DNA of 64,000 nucleotides from Nitrobacter sp039808345 (GTDB lineage: Bacteria; Pseudomonadota; Alphaproteobacteria; Rhizobiales; Xanthobacteraceae). The notes beneath the pieces are model-generated. The model saw nothing but the letters and a program-made list of their open reading frames with translations. It searched no databases and had not been told where the DNA came from. Within the stretch, counting starts at the first letter, position 1; each line of letters opens with the position of its first letter. The translations under genes and the position numbers were made by a program. The stretch is from the NCBI RefSeq assembly GCF_047824785.1, contig NZ_CP181167.1:1798001-1862000 (forward strand), read 5' to 3'. Positions 25,884 through 34,116 of this stretch are shown here, one piece after another.

Positions 25884-26294
25884 TCAGCCGCTGACCTTGC
25901 CGGCGTATTCCTCGTCCGTGACCTGCTCCATCCAGGTCACGGCGCTTCCGTCCAGGGCTTCATGCACCGCGATGTGAGTCATGGCGCTCGTCGGCGCCGC
26001 CCCGTGCCAGTGCTTCTCGCCCGGTGAAAACCATACCGTGTCGCCGGTGTGGATTTCGCGGATCGGCCCGCCCTCGGTCTGGACCAGCCCGACGCCGGAA
26101 ACCACATACAGCGTCTGGCCGAGGGGATGGGTATGCCATGCGGTGCGCGCGCCCGGCTCGAAGGCGACGCTCGCGGCGAGGACGCGCGAAGGCGCGTTCA
26201 CGCTGGCGATGATCGGCTCGACCGAAACCGCGCCGGAAAAATACTCGCCGGGTCCAGGTTTTGCCGGTCGCGAACCTGCCTGATGAATATCCAT
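25884..26294 (-). CDS. Cupin-domain protein
   Basis: 136 aa, single cupin barrel. Metal ligands are in TAWHTHPLGQTLYVVSG (HxH...E-type motif 1) and WFSPGEKHWHGAA (motif 2). The layout resembles the small cupins annotated as carboxymuconolactone-type or (R)-mandelonitrile lyase-like. Convergent with the DUF2147 gene and divergent from pxpB. The substrate cannot be told from sequence. Confidence 0.85.
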   Translation of the reverse strand: MDIHQAGSRPAKPGPGEYFSGAVSVEPIIASVNAPSRVLAASVAFEPGARTAWHTHPLGQTLYVVSGVGLVQTEGGPIREIHTGDTVWFSPGEKHWHGAAPTSAMTHIAVHEALDGSAVTWMEQVTDEEYAGKVSG

Positions 26295-26429
26295 TCTGAC
26301 CTCCCGGGTTGCTGCGCACGCCGCGCGCCGCCATCAAGAATCCATTGGAATTGCATACATCCTTCATGTCAACTCCGTGCCTGAAACGTTCTGTCTGTCA
26401 TCCGTCACGAGTGAAACCTGTCATCGGTC

Positions 26430-27164
26430 ATGGCTGCGCCGCCCCTAGCCCCTCCTCGCTTGCTGCCGTGCGGCGATGCCGCCGTCACGGTCGAATTCGG
26501 CCGCATCATCGATGAGCTGGCCAACCACCGCGTGCTTGCGCTCGATCGCGCGCTCGCGGAGGACCCGATCGAGGGCGTTACGGAAACGGTGCCGACCTAT
26601 CGATCGCTGCTCGTTCATTACGATCCTGTTCGGATTGGTTTCACGGAACTTGCGGAACGCCTGTCGGCGCTCGCGCGATTGCCTGTCGCTCCGAAAACTC
26701 CCGCCCGCCGCTGGCGAATCCCCGTTGCCTATGGCGGCGAGCACGGCATCGATCTGGAAGATATCGCGAAGACGCTGAACATGACGCCTGACGATATCGT
26801 GGCGCGCCATGTCGCTGGCGATTACCGTGTCGCCATGATCGGATTTACGCCGGGCTGGTCCTATCTGAGCGGTCTCGACCGCTCGCTGCAGATACCGCGG
26901 CTGCAAAGTCCGCGCCTGCTGACGCCTTCGGGCACGATCTCCATCGGCGGTCTTCAGGCGGGCATCCAGTGCCTTGCGGGACCCAGCGGCTGGCGTCTGC
27001 TGGGACGAACCGCCGTGCGCACCTATCAGCTTCATCGCGATCCTGTTTTCCTGCTCGAAGCCGGAGACGCCATCACGTTCTACGCGGTCGACGGCAAGCA
27101 GTTCGCGGAACAGGAGCGCGCCGCCGCGCGCGGCGAGTGGGTCGCGGAGTTGGTGACACCGTGA
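26430..27164 (+). CDS. pxpB: 5-oxoprolinase subunit PxpB
   Basis: With PxpA and PxpC it opens 5-oxoproline to glutamate using ATP. 244 aa with LLPCGDAAVTVEFGRIID at the N-terminus, YGGEHGIDLEDIA in the middle, and IGFTPGWSYLSGLDRSLQIPRL with GSISIGG-type loops (here SGTISIGGLQAGI). The KipI-like fold is clear. The stop overlaps the pxpC GTG by 4 bases. Confidence 0.93.
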   Translation: MAAPPLAPPRLLPCGDAAVTVEFGRIIDELANHRVLALDRALAEDPIEGVTETVPTYRSLLVHYDPVRIGFTELAERLSALARLPVAPKTPARRWRIPVAYGGEHGIDLEDIAKTLNMTPDDIVARHVAGDYRVAMIGFTPGWSYLSGLDRSLQIPRLQSPRLLTPSGTISIGGLQAGIQCLAGPSGWRLLGRTAVRTYQLHRDPVFLLEAGDAITFYAVDGKQFAEQERAAARGEWVAELVTP

Positions 27165-28198
27165 GCAAGCTTGCCGCCACGGCTGTTGGACCCGCGACCT
27201 CGGTTCAGGATGGCGGCCGCTACGGAGCGCAGCGTTATGGGCTGACGTCAGGCGGCGCGGTGGATCGTTTCGCGCTGGCTATCGGCAACTGTCTGGTCGG
27301 CAATTCGTCCTTCGCGGCTGCGATTGAAATCGGCCCCTTCGGTACAGGCTTCACTGTTCGTGAAGGCAAGGTGCGCGTTGCGCTCACGGGAGCGGCGCGG
27401 GATGCTGACGTTTCCGGACGCCCGGTTTCGTTCAACGAATCCCGCACGCTCGTCGGCGGCGACAGGCTGACACTCGGCGCGGCACGCGACGGCATGTTCA
27501 GCTACCTTGCGATCGAAGGCGGAGTGAAGGGCGAGCCGATGTTCGGCAGCCTTGCCGTTCATGCACGCGCTGGTCTCGGCAGTCCGTTTCCCCGACCGTT
27601 ACAGGCTGGCGACGTGCTTGATGTGGAGGCGGCGACCACCGGGACTGAGCGTCGAATCGAACTTCCCGGCCGGGACGACGGCCCGATCCGCGTCGTGATG
27701 GGTCCGCAAGACGATGAGTTCGGCGAGGCTACAGGACTGTTTCTCGACAGCGAGTGGAAAATCACGGCGACGAGCGATCGCATGGGCTACCGCCTTGAAG
27801 GCCCGATCATCAAACATCTTCACGGCCATAACATCGTCTCCGATGGCACCGTGAACGGCAGCATTCAGGTCCCCGGCAACGGACAGCCGATCGTCCTGAT
27901 GCCGGATCGCGGTCCCAGCGGCGGCTATCCAAAGATCGCAACGGTCATGACAGCGGATATCGGCCGTTTCGCCCAGATTCCCGTCGGCCGCGGTTTCCGG
28001 TTCAGGGCGGTCACCATCGCCGAAGCGCAGACTGAAGCGCGCGCCATGGCGGATCTGTTGCGAACGCTACCCGACCGTGTGCGAGAGGTGTGCAATACCG
28101 ACATTAGCGATGCTTTGCGGAACGCCAATATCGCTGGAACCGCGGTGAATGCATTCGACAGCGGGACGTGGCAGACTTGGCCGCCCCTGGAGCCATGA
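27161..28198 (+). CDS. pxpC: 5-oxoprolinase subunit PxpC
   Basis: 345 aa from the GTG at 27161 that overlaps the pxpB stop. Biotin-dependent carboxyltransferase-like (KipA) fold: GPATSVQDGGRYGAQRYGLTSGGAVDRFALAIGN and the later VMGPQDDEF and SDRMGYRLEGP motifs are typical, ending with MPDRGPSGGYPKIATV. A longer frame starting at 26969 runs over pxpB and is a shadow extension. Cytosolic; works with PxpB and PxpA. Confidence 0.93.
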   Translation: MSKLAATAVGPATSVQDGGRYGAQRYGLTSGGAVDRFALAIGNCLVGNSSFAAAIEIGPFGTGFTVREGKVRVALTGAARDADVSGRPVSFNESRTLVGGDRLTLGAARDGMFSYLAIEGGVKGEPMFGSLAVHARAGLGSPFPRPLQAGDVLDVEAATTGTERRIELPGRDDGPIRVVMGPQDDEFGEATGLFLDSEWKITATSDRMGYRLEGPIIKHLHGHNIVSDGTVNGSIQVPGNGQPIVLMPDRGPSGGYPKIATVMTADIGRFAQIPVGRGFRFRAVTIAEAQTEARAMADLLRTLPDRVREVCNTDISDALRNANIAGTAVNAFDSGTWQTWPPLEP

Positions 28199-28224
28199 AG
28201 GCCCCGCGTCATATCGGACGAACC

Positions 28225-28992
28225 ATGACGATCGATCTCAACTGCGATCTTGGCGAAAGCTTCGGCGTCTGGCCGATGGGCAATGATGTTGCAATGATCG
28301 AACTCGCGACGTCCGTCAACATCGCCTGCGGTTTTCACGCGGGCGATGCTGACACAATGAGGAAGACAGTCGATCTTGCCGGAACGCACGGTGTCAGCAT
28401 TGGCGCGCATCCCGGCTATCGCGACCTGCACGGCTTCGGGCGGCGGCCGATCGCAGGTCTCGCGTCGAGGGAAATCGAAAACCTCGTCGCGTACCAGATC
28501 GGCGCGCTCCAGGCCATCGCCACAATGGCCGGACACAGGGTCACGCATGTGAAGGCGCATGGCGCGTTGTCCAATGCGGCTTGCGAGGATGACACGACCG
28601 CGCGCGCGATCGCCTCCGCGATCAAAGCCGTCGACCCCGGTCTCGTCTTCGTGGTGCTTGCGAACTCACGTCTCGTGGCGGCTGGCGAAACCGCTGGCCT
28701 GTCGCTGGCGCATGAAGTGTTCGCCGACCGTTCCTATGAAGATGACGGATCTCTGGTGTCGCGGCGCAAGCCTGGCGCGGTGCTTCATGATGCTGACGAT
28801 ATCGCTCGCCGCGTCGTGAAAATGATCCAATCCGGAGAGGTGATCTCAATTACCGGCAAGGCGATCAGGATGCGCATGGATACGGTCTGCATTCATGGCG
28901 ACACGCCGGATGCGGTCGGTATCGCGCGCACTGTGCGCCAGGCGCTCAAGGATAACGGCATCGCCGTCGCACCCTTCAGGGCAATGAAATAA
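28225..28992 (+). CDS. pxpA: 5-oxoprolinase subunit PxpA (LamB/YcsF family)
   Basis: 255 aa from the ATG at 28225. The family start TIDLNCDLGESFGVWPMGND follows immediately; NIACGFHAGDADTM and GAHPGYRDLHGFGRR are the metal-site regions of this family. An ATG at 28195 overlapping the pxpC stop is an alternative that adds 10 residues. The gene order pxpB-pxpC-pxpA and the short spacing fit one operon for 5-oxoproline recycling. Confidence 0.93.
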   Translation: MTIDLNCDLGESFGVWPMGNDVAMIELATSVNIACGFHAGDADTMRKTVDLAGTHGVSIGAHPGYRDLHGFGRRPIAGLASREIENLVAYQIGALQAIATMAGHRVTHVKAHGALSNAACEDDTTARAIASAIKAVDPGLVFVVLANSRLVAAGETAGLSLAHEVFADRSYEDDGSLVSRRKPGAVLHDADDIARRVVKMIQSGEVISITGKAIRMRMDTVCIHGDTPDAVGIARTVRQALKDNGIAVAPFRAMK

Positions 28993-28997
28993 TGTCG

Positions 28998-29150
28998 TCA
29001 GAACGGATGGATGGCGAGCGAGCCGAATACCACGGCCGCGATCAGCGCAAGCGAGCCATAGAGCGCGAAAGTCTGGAGCCGCAACACTGTTTGCTCGGTC
29101 AGGCCACGCGCGTTGACGGTTACGCGAGTGTCGTCGGATGGTTGTTGCAT
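28998..29150 (-). CDS. Small single-pass membrane protein, 50 aa
   Basis: MQQPSDDTRVTVNARGLTEQ followed by TVLRLQTFALYGSLALIAAVVFGSLAIHPF: a polar N-terminus and one C-terminal membrane helix. GGAGA sits eight bases before the ATG on the minus strand. It lies 6 bases beyond pxpA, convergent with it. No family recognised, but the ribosome site and tail-anchored design support a real gene. Confidence 0.65.
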   Translation of the reverse strand: MQQPSDDTRVTVNARGLTEQTVLRLQTFALYGSLALIAAVVFGSLAIHPF

Positions 29151-29325
29151 CGTCGGTCTCCGGCTCAACGCGCGCTACAATGAACGACGGTTCCGGTCGG
29201 CGGCAAGATCGGTGACGAAAATAGCGATAGGATTCTTCTATTTTCCGGATATCCGGACGGAAATTCTCCTCGTCCCCTGCCCCGGAGAAATTCTGTTCGC
29301 GGTTACGGATGCGCGAGGCGGTCTT

Positions 29326-30300
29326 TCAGGGCTTGAGAATGATGGCCCCCGTCGTCCGGCGGCTTTCGAGGTCGGTCTGGGCTTTCGCCGCGTCCTTCAA
29401 CGCGTAGGCATGATTGATCTGAACGTGCAGGCTGCCGGTGAGGACGGCGGCGAACACCGTGTCGGCGCCTTCAAGAAGCTCCCTGCGCGTCGCTATATAA
29501 TCGTTCAGCTTCGGGCGCGTGGCGAACAACGAACCGTGATGGGAAAGTTCGACCAATGGAAACGATGGCACCCGGCCGGACGCGTTGCCGAAACTGACGA
29601 ACAGTCCGCGCGGTCGCAGGCAGGACAGCGAGCCCGGAAACGTCGTCTTGCCGACGCCATCATAGACCACGTCGCACAATTCGTTGCGGCTGATCTGCTT
29701 GACGCGCGCGACGAAGTCCTCCTCCTCATAAAGAATGACGTGATCACAGCCGTTCGCCAGCGCAAGGTCCGCCTTGGCCTTTGACCCGACGGTACCGATG
29801 ACGTTCGCGCCCAGCGCCTTCGCCCACTGGCAGGCGAGAAGCCCGATACCGCCCGCCGCGGCATGGATCAGCACGCGATGGCCGTGCTCGACCTTGAAGG
29901 TCTTGTGCAGGAGATACCAGACGGTCAGTCCCTTGAGCATCAGCACCGCGCCCTGCTCGTAGGTGATGTGGTCGGGTAGTTTAACCAGCCGGTCCGCCGG
30001 GATGTTGCGGTCGGTCGCATAGCCGCCGAGATCGAAGTAGTAAGCGACGCGGTCTCCGGGGTGAAAATCGGTGACGCCCGGTCCAACGGAAACGACTTCG
30101 CCGGCGGCCTCATTGCCCACGATAAACGGGGTGGCCGGCGTTTTGTAGAGCCCGCTGCGATAGTACACGTCGATGAAATTCAGGCCGATCGCATGCTGCC
30201 TGATGCGAACCTCGCCTTGCTGCGGCGCAGCCAGGTCCACGGCCTCATAGACGAGCGTCTCGGGACCGCCGACCTGATGAACGCGTACCGCCCTGGTCAT
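29326..30300 (-). CDS. qor: NADPH:quinone oxidoreductase (MDR family)
   Basis: 324 aa from the ATG at 30300, preceded by GGAGAGGGG; a TTG at 30318 adds 6 residues. GroES-like N-terminal domain with GLNFIDVYYRSGLY, nucleotide-binding domain with LIHAAAGGIGLLACQWAKALG, and no zinc cysteines, matching the zeta-crystallin/QOR1 type. Reduces quinones with NADPH in the cytosol. Confidence 0.93.
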   Translation of the reverse strand: MTRAVRVHQVGGPETLVYEAVDLAAPQQGEVRIRQHAIGLNFIDVYYRSGLYKTPATPFIVGNEAAGEVVSVGPGVTDFHPGDRVAYYFDLGGYATDRNIPADRLVKLPDHITYEQGAVLMLKGLTVWYLLHKTFKVEHGHRVLIHAAAGGIGLLACQWAKALGANVIGTVGSKAKADLALANGCDHVILYEEEDFVARVKQISRNELCDVVYDGVGKTTFPGSLSCLRPRGLFVSFGNASGRVPSFPLVELSHHGSLFATRPKLNDYIATRRELLEGADTVFAAVLTGSLHVQINHAYALKDAAKAQTDLESRRTTGAIILKP

Positions 30301-30385
30301 TGTCCCCTCTCCTTGCAATGTGCATCAAGGAGAGCGAAAGCCATAGGGCTGGTATTGTCAACCAGCGAACCGCTTCAAGGCAAGC

Positions 30386-31111
30386 TCAGCGGCTCGCTTT
30401 CTTGCGATTGCGCCCGGCGAGGACGTTGAACATCTCCACCGACGCGGAGAACGCCATCGCGAAGTAGATGTAGGCGCGCGGGATGTGGAAATGGAAGCCG
30501 TCCGCGACGAGCGCGACCCCGATCAGCACCAGAAACGCCAGCGCCAGCATCTTGGTTGTCGGGTGCTCGCTGACGAACCGGGACACCGGCCCCGACGACA
30601 GGTACATGACGAAACATGCGATGATCACGGCCGCGATCATGATCTCGAGATCTTTCGCCATGCCGATCGCCGTGATGATGGAGTCGAGAGAAAACACCAG
30701 ATCGATGATGATGATCTGCACGATGACCAAAAGAAACGCGCGTGGTTTCGGTGTGGCGTCCGCCTCGTGTTCACGCGCCTCCACCTCGCCATGAATCTCA
30801 TGCGTGGCCTTGGCGATCAGGAACAGCCCGCCGCCGATCAGGATGATGTCGCGCCAGGAGAATGCGAAGTCCTGCACCGTCAACACCGGCGTGGTCAGGC
30901 CGATCAGCCAGACCAGCACGCTCAGCAGCGCGATGCGGAAGAGCACGGCCAGCGCAAGGCCGACCTGGCGCGCGCGCTTTGCCTGCTTCGGCGGAATCCG
31001 CGAAACGATCACCGACAGGAAAATGACGTTGTCGATACCCAGCACGATCTCGAGCGCGGTCAGCGTCACGAGCGCAGCCCATGCTTCCGGGCTGGTCAGC
31101 AGTTCGATCAT
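30386..31111 (-). CDS. TerC family integral membrane protein
   Basis: 241 aa, about seven membrane helices. The family signature acidic residues are in ALEIVLGIDNVIFLSV and LVFSLDSIITAIGMAKD, with a His/Glu-rich loop (HEIHGEVEAREHE). Relatives export or metallate with manganese or are linked to tellurite resistance. The start at 31111 overlaps pcs by 4 bases; a longer frame reaching 31246 only runs into pcs. Confidence 0.9.
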   Translation of the reverse strand: MIELLTSPEAWAALVTLTALEIVLGIDNVIFLSVIVSRIPPKQAKRARQVGLALAVLFRIALLSVLVWLIGLTTPVLTVQDFAFSWRDIILIGGGLFLIAKATHEIHGEVEAREHEADATPKPRAFLLVIVQIIIIDLVFSLDSIITAIGMAKDLEIMIAAVIIACFVMYLSSGPVSRFVSEHPTTKMLALAFLVLIGVALVADGFHFHIPRAYIYFAMAFSASVEMFNVLAGRNRKKASR

Positions 31112-31848
31112 TGATTTTCTGGCCTCAGGAGACGGATCACGGCATCGCCGCAGACGATGTAGAAAGCGATGGCGCAAAGCACGGCCGTGACCGGCATCGC
31201 CACATTGAAATCGTGAGCAACGGTCGTCATTGCAAGCGCAGCCCATACCGCGATCAGCGACAGATTGAAACCGCGAAACCGCTTCACCCGTACGGGGTGC
31301 AGAACCTTGAGAGGTACGAAGGTCAGCACGATGAGCGCCGCGATAGCGAAGGTCGAAGCCATCGGCGACGGACGCAGCAGAAACAGGTAGAACGCCGCGG
31401 CATTCCAGAGCGCCGGAAAACCGCGAAAGTGGTTGTCCGCTGTCTTCATCCGGCGGTCGGAGAAATAAAGCGCGCTGCTGATCACGATGCCGACGCCCAG
31501 CAAAGGCGCGGCGAGCGGAAGCAACAGGCCGCTCGCGGTGATGGCATAGGCCGGAACGAATACGTAGGTGAGGAAGTCGACCACGAGGTCCAGTATCTCA
31601 CCGGACCAGTTTGGTTGCGCCGCCTGGACATTCAGCCGCCGCGCCATCGGTCCGTCCAGGCCATCGATGAGGAGCGCCAGACCCAGCCAGGCAAACATGG
31701 CTGCCCAGTGCTCACGCACGGCTTCCAGCATCGCGAGCAGCGCAATTCCGGCCCCCGTCGCCGTGAAAACATGGACCAGGAGCGCGGCGGTGCGCGACGC
31801 TTCGGGTCCGGGTAGCGGGTCCTGCCGGCTTGGTTGGCTCATTTGCAC
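31108..31848 (-). CDS. pcs: Phosphatidylcholine synthase
   Basis: Condenses choline with CDP-diacylglycerol to phosphatidylcholine at the inner membrane, a hallmark of rhizobia and relatives. 246 aa, several membrane helices. The CDP-alcohol phosphotransferase motif DG-x2-AR-x8-G-x3-D-x3-D is met by DGPMARR...SGEILDLVVD. The sequence DRRMKTADNHFRGFPALWN is typical of Pcs. It is coupled to the TerC gene by overlap. Confidence 0.93.
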   Translation of the reverse strand: MQMSQPSRQDPLPGPEASRTAALLVHVFTATGAGIALLAMLEAVREHWAAMFAWLGLALLIDGLDGPMARRLNVQAAQPNWSGEILDLVVDFLTYVFVPAYAITASGLLLPLAAPLLGVGIVISSALYFSDRRMKTADNHFRGFPALWNAAAFYLFLLRPSPMASTFAIAALIVLTFVPLKVLHPVRVKRFRGFNLSLIAVWAALAMTTVAHDFNVAMPVTAVLCAIAFYIVCGDAVIRLLRPENQ

Positions 31849-31993
31849 ATTCTGCTATCAGGAATCGGGCAGCTTTGCATAATGGTCGTTGCGACGCTCC
31901 GCCGCTTGAGCGGTCGGGAACGGCTTCAGCCGGTTCCTGCAATGTTCGCCCTGCGGGCTTGAAAATGGCGGCGCGAATGGCGATTGTCGATCC

Positions 31994-33286
31994 ATGAACG
32001 AGAGCGCGAAGCCGGTTGCAATCTTTGATGTCGCGGTCGTGGGCGGAGGGCCCGCCGGATTGGCCGCGGCGATTGCCCTCGCCCATGCCGGCGCCCGGAC
32101 GGCGCTGATCGCGCGGCGCGTCGGTTATGGCGATAACCGCACCACAGCGCTGCTCGGCGGTTCCATCGATCTGCTGCGAGAGCTTGACGTCTGGCCACGC
32201 TGCGAGGCCGATGCCGCCCCGCTCCGTGTCATGCGTCTCGTCGACGATACCGGGCGTCTTATTCGTGCTCCGGAGGTCCGTTTCTCCGCCGCCGAGATCT
32301 GGCGTGACGCATTCGGCTATAATATTGCAAACCGTGCGCTGATGGCCGCCATGGAGGCGCGCGCGGCGGGAGCGGAAAACCTCACATGGATAGATGGCGA
32401 GGCCGAACAGGTCACGCCCGGCGATACGGTGGTCACCATCAGCACCCGTCAGGGAGAGACGCTGACCGCGCGTCTGGCCGTCGGCGCTGACGGACGGCAA
32501 TCCCTTTGCCGCAAAGCCGCGGGGATCGGCATCACGCGTCGCCCGCTCGATCAGGCTGCGCTGACGTTCAACGTCGCGCATAGCCGGCCGCACAAGAACA
32601 TCTCGACCGAATTTCACACCCCGCATGGTCCCTGCGTTTTCGTGCCGCTGCCCGGAGACCGTTCCAGTGTCGTCTGGGTCGCCTCCCCGAAGGAGGTGGA
32701 GCGGCTTGCCGCCCTGAGCGACGACGAACTGGCCGAGGCCGCCGAACGACGATCGCATTCGATCCTGGGACGGCTTGAGGTCGGCCAGGGACGAAATCAA
32801 TTTCCGTTAGGAATCGAGCGGCCCGCGCGCTTTGCAGGCAACCGCATCGTTCTGGTCGGTGAATCCGCCCATGTCCTGCCGCCGATCGGCGCGCAGGGCC
32901 TGAATCTCGGCCTGCGTGACGCCGCCGATATCGCGGACATTGTCGGCGACGCCCTGTCCTCCGGGGACGACCCCGGCGCGTCTGCCGCTCTTGCGCGTTT
33001 CGAAACGGCGCGGCGCAGCGACGTCCTGAGCCGTACCTTCGCGATCGACATGGCGAACCGGTCGCTGCTCAGCGATTTCCTGCCGATCCAGACCGCACGC
33101 GCGCTCGGGCTGCATGTGATCAGCAGGGTTGGCCCGCTCAGACGCCTTGCCATGCGCGAGGGCCTCGCGCCGTCGTGGCGGCAGCGTCCATATAGGGAAT
33201 CTCGGTTTAGAGCGTTTTCGAGCGAAGCGGACACCGGTTCGCGCGAAGAAAACGCGTCAAATCAAAATAATAGAGACCGCTTCTGA
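31994..33286 (+). CDS. UbiH/UbiF/VisC-family FAD monooxygenase with repeat-encoded C-terminus
   Basis: Probable ubiquinone-ring hydroxylase. 430 aa. FAD-binding VAVVGGGPAGLAAAIALAHAGA, the DG motif in LAVGADGRQSLCRKAAG, and the GD-type motif in IVLVGESAHVLPPIGAQGLNLGLRDAAD, where the usual Asp is replaced by Glu. The last 25 or so residues (FRAFSSEADTGSREENAS...) are read from the intergenic palindromic repeat at 33208, so the repeat has replaced or extended the natural stop. The annotation as UbiF- or UbiH-like is not resolved by sequence alone. Confidence 0.9.
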   Translation: MNESAKPVAIFDVAVVGGGPAGLAAAIALAHAGARTALIARRVGYGDNRTTALLGGSIDLLRELDVWPRCEADAAPLRVMRLVDDTGRLIRAPEVRFSAAEIWRDAFGYNIANRALMAAMEARAAGAENLTWIDGEAEQVTPGDTVVTISTRQGETLTARLAVGADGRQSLCRKAAGIGITRRPLDQAALTFNVAHSRPHKNISTEFHTPHGPCVFVPLPGDRSSVVWVASPKEVERLAALSDDELAEAAERRSHSILGRLEVGQGRNQFPLGIERPARFAGNRIVLVGESAHVLPPIGAQGLNLGLRDAADIADIVGDALSSGDDPGASAALARFETARRSDVLSRTFAIDMANRSLLSDFLPIQTARALGLHVISRVGPLRRLAMREGLAPSWRQRPYRESRFRAFSSEADTGSREENASNQNNRDRF

Positions 33287-33312
33287 TTCTATCAGAAGCG
33301 GAAAGGCTCTAG
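33208..33312 (-). repeat. Modular intergenic palindromic repeat, copy 2 (inverted), overlapping the monooxygenase 3' end
   Basis: TAGAGCGTTTTCGAGCGAAG...ACCGGTTCGCGCGAAGAAAACGCGTCAAA, then a hairpin CCGCTTCTGATT/ATCAGAAGCGG and GGCTCTAG. It is the reverse of the copy at 1786. The first 79 bases are coding for the upstream gene. Confidence 0.9.
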
Positions 33313-33322
33313 TTAGTTGATC

Positions 33323-33478
33323 GAGCATCGGATTTATCCCGAAACCGGTTCCCACTTTCGGGTCCGATGCTCTAGAGCATGATCCGTTCAAGTTGAATCG
33401 GACCATGCTCTAGAAATTATTGTCTGGTCGCATTTTCTTGCGGCGAACCGGTATCCACTTCGCCGGAAAATGCTCTAG
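33323..33478. repeat. Cluster of three further palindromic repeats of related types
   Basis: Three units back to back. Unit B (33323-33372): GAGCATCGGATT...GTCCGATGCTC around an ACCGGTTCCCACTTTCGG core. Unit C (33375-33413): AGAGCATGATCCG...CGGACCATGCTCT. Unit D (33414-33478): ends CGGTATCCACTTCGCCGGAAAATGCTCTAG. Each is bounded by CTAGAGC or its reverse. No gene lies in 33313-33570. Confidence 0.8.
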
Positions 33479-33570
33479 CCGGCCTTGAGGCGCGGCCTCG
33501 ATCCTTCCCCGTGGAATTCCAGCCCGATCGCCTCTGGCTTCGGCCGCGGCCCTGGTCTATTCGGTCAGGG

Positions 33571-33903
33571 ATGATGAAAGCGCGTACCGCCAGATTCCAG
33601 ATCGGCCAGATCGTTCGCCATCGGATTTATTCGTTTCGGGGTGTGATCTTCGATATCGATCCGGTCTTCAACAACACGGAAGAATGGTGGCTCTCGATCC
33701 CGGAGGATGTCCGGCCGCACAAGGATCAGCCATTCTACCATATGCTCGCTGAGAATGCGGATTCCGAATATGTGGCTTATGTGTCGGAGCAGAACCTTTT
33801 GCCAGATGACTCCGGCGAGCCGATCCGGCATTCGCAGGTGAAGGAGATTTTCATCCAGGATGAATCCGGCGATTATCGTCCCCGCAATCCGTCCCTGAAC
33901 TGA
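33571..33903 (+). CDS. hspQ: Heat shock protein HspQ
   Basis: About 110 aa. ARFQIGQIVRHRIYSFRGVIFDIDPVF, WWLSIPEDVRPHKDQPFYHMLAEN and YVAYVSEQNLLPDDSGEPIRH are the family core (YccV). HspQ binds hemimethylated DNA and tunes Lon specificity in enterobacteria. Two adjacent ATGs (33571 and 33574) are possible starts; the longer frame from 33511 reads repeat-flanking sequence. Confidence 0.92.
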   Translation: MMKARTARFQIGQIVRHRIYSFRGVIFDIDPVFNNTEEWWLSIPEDVRPHKDQPFYHMLAENADSEYVAYVSEQNLLPDDSGEPIRHSQVKEIFIQDESGDYRPRNPSLN

Positions 33904-33908
33904 GATCG

Positions 33909-34015
33909 TAGAGTCCTTCACTATCTTCATGGAAACAGTGAAAGACTCTACCTTGATATTTTGACGCGTTTTTCTTCACGCGAACCGGTTTCCACTTCGC
34001 TCGAAAACGCTATAG
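33909..34015 (+). repeat. Modular intergenic palindromic repeat, copy 3
   Basis: 5' hairpin TAGAGTC-TTCACT.../AGTGAA-GACTCTA, then TTTGACGCGTTTTTCTTCACGCG, the core ACCGGTTTCCACTTCGC and TCGAAAACGCTATAG. A second, partial 3' end (CTCGAAAACGCTATAG) follows at 34041-34056. Confidence 0.9.
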
Positions 34016-34067
34016 GGCTCAAGCCCGGGAACATGCTTGGCTCGAAAACGCTATAGCTGGCTGATAC

Positions 34068-34094
34068 AAAAAAGCGCCCCGAGAGGAGCGCTTT
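34068..34094 (-). terminator. Rho-independent terminator of the IalB-family gene
   Basis: On the minus strand AAAAGCGCTC and GGGGCGCTTTTTT form a strong GC stem ending in a T-run, 23 bases beyond the stop of the gene at 34117. Confidence 0.85.
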
Positions 34095-34116
34095 TCCATT
34101 TGATCCCATTAGCGGG

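Noticed and set aside
33323..33478. CRISPR-like spacing of repeats
   Set aside because: The units differ from each other and are palindromic intergenic repeats without regular spacers or cas genes.
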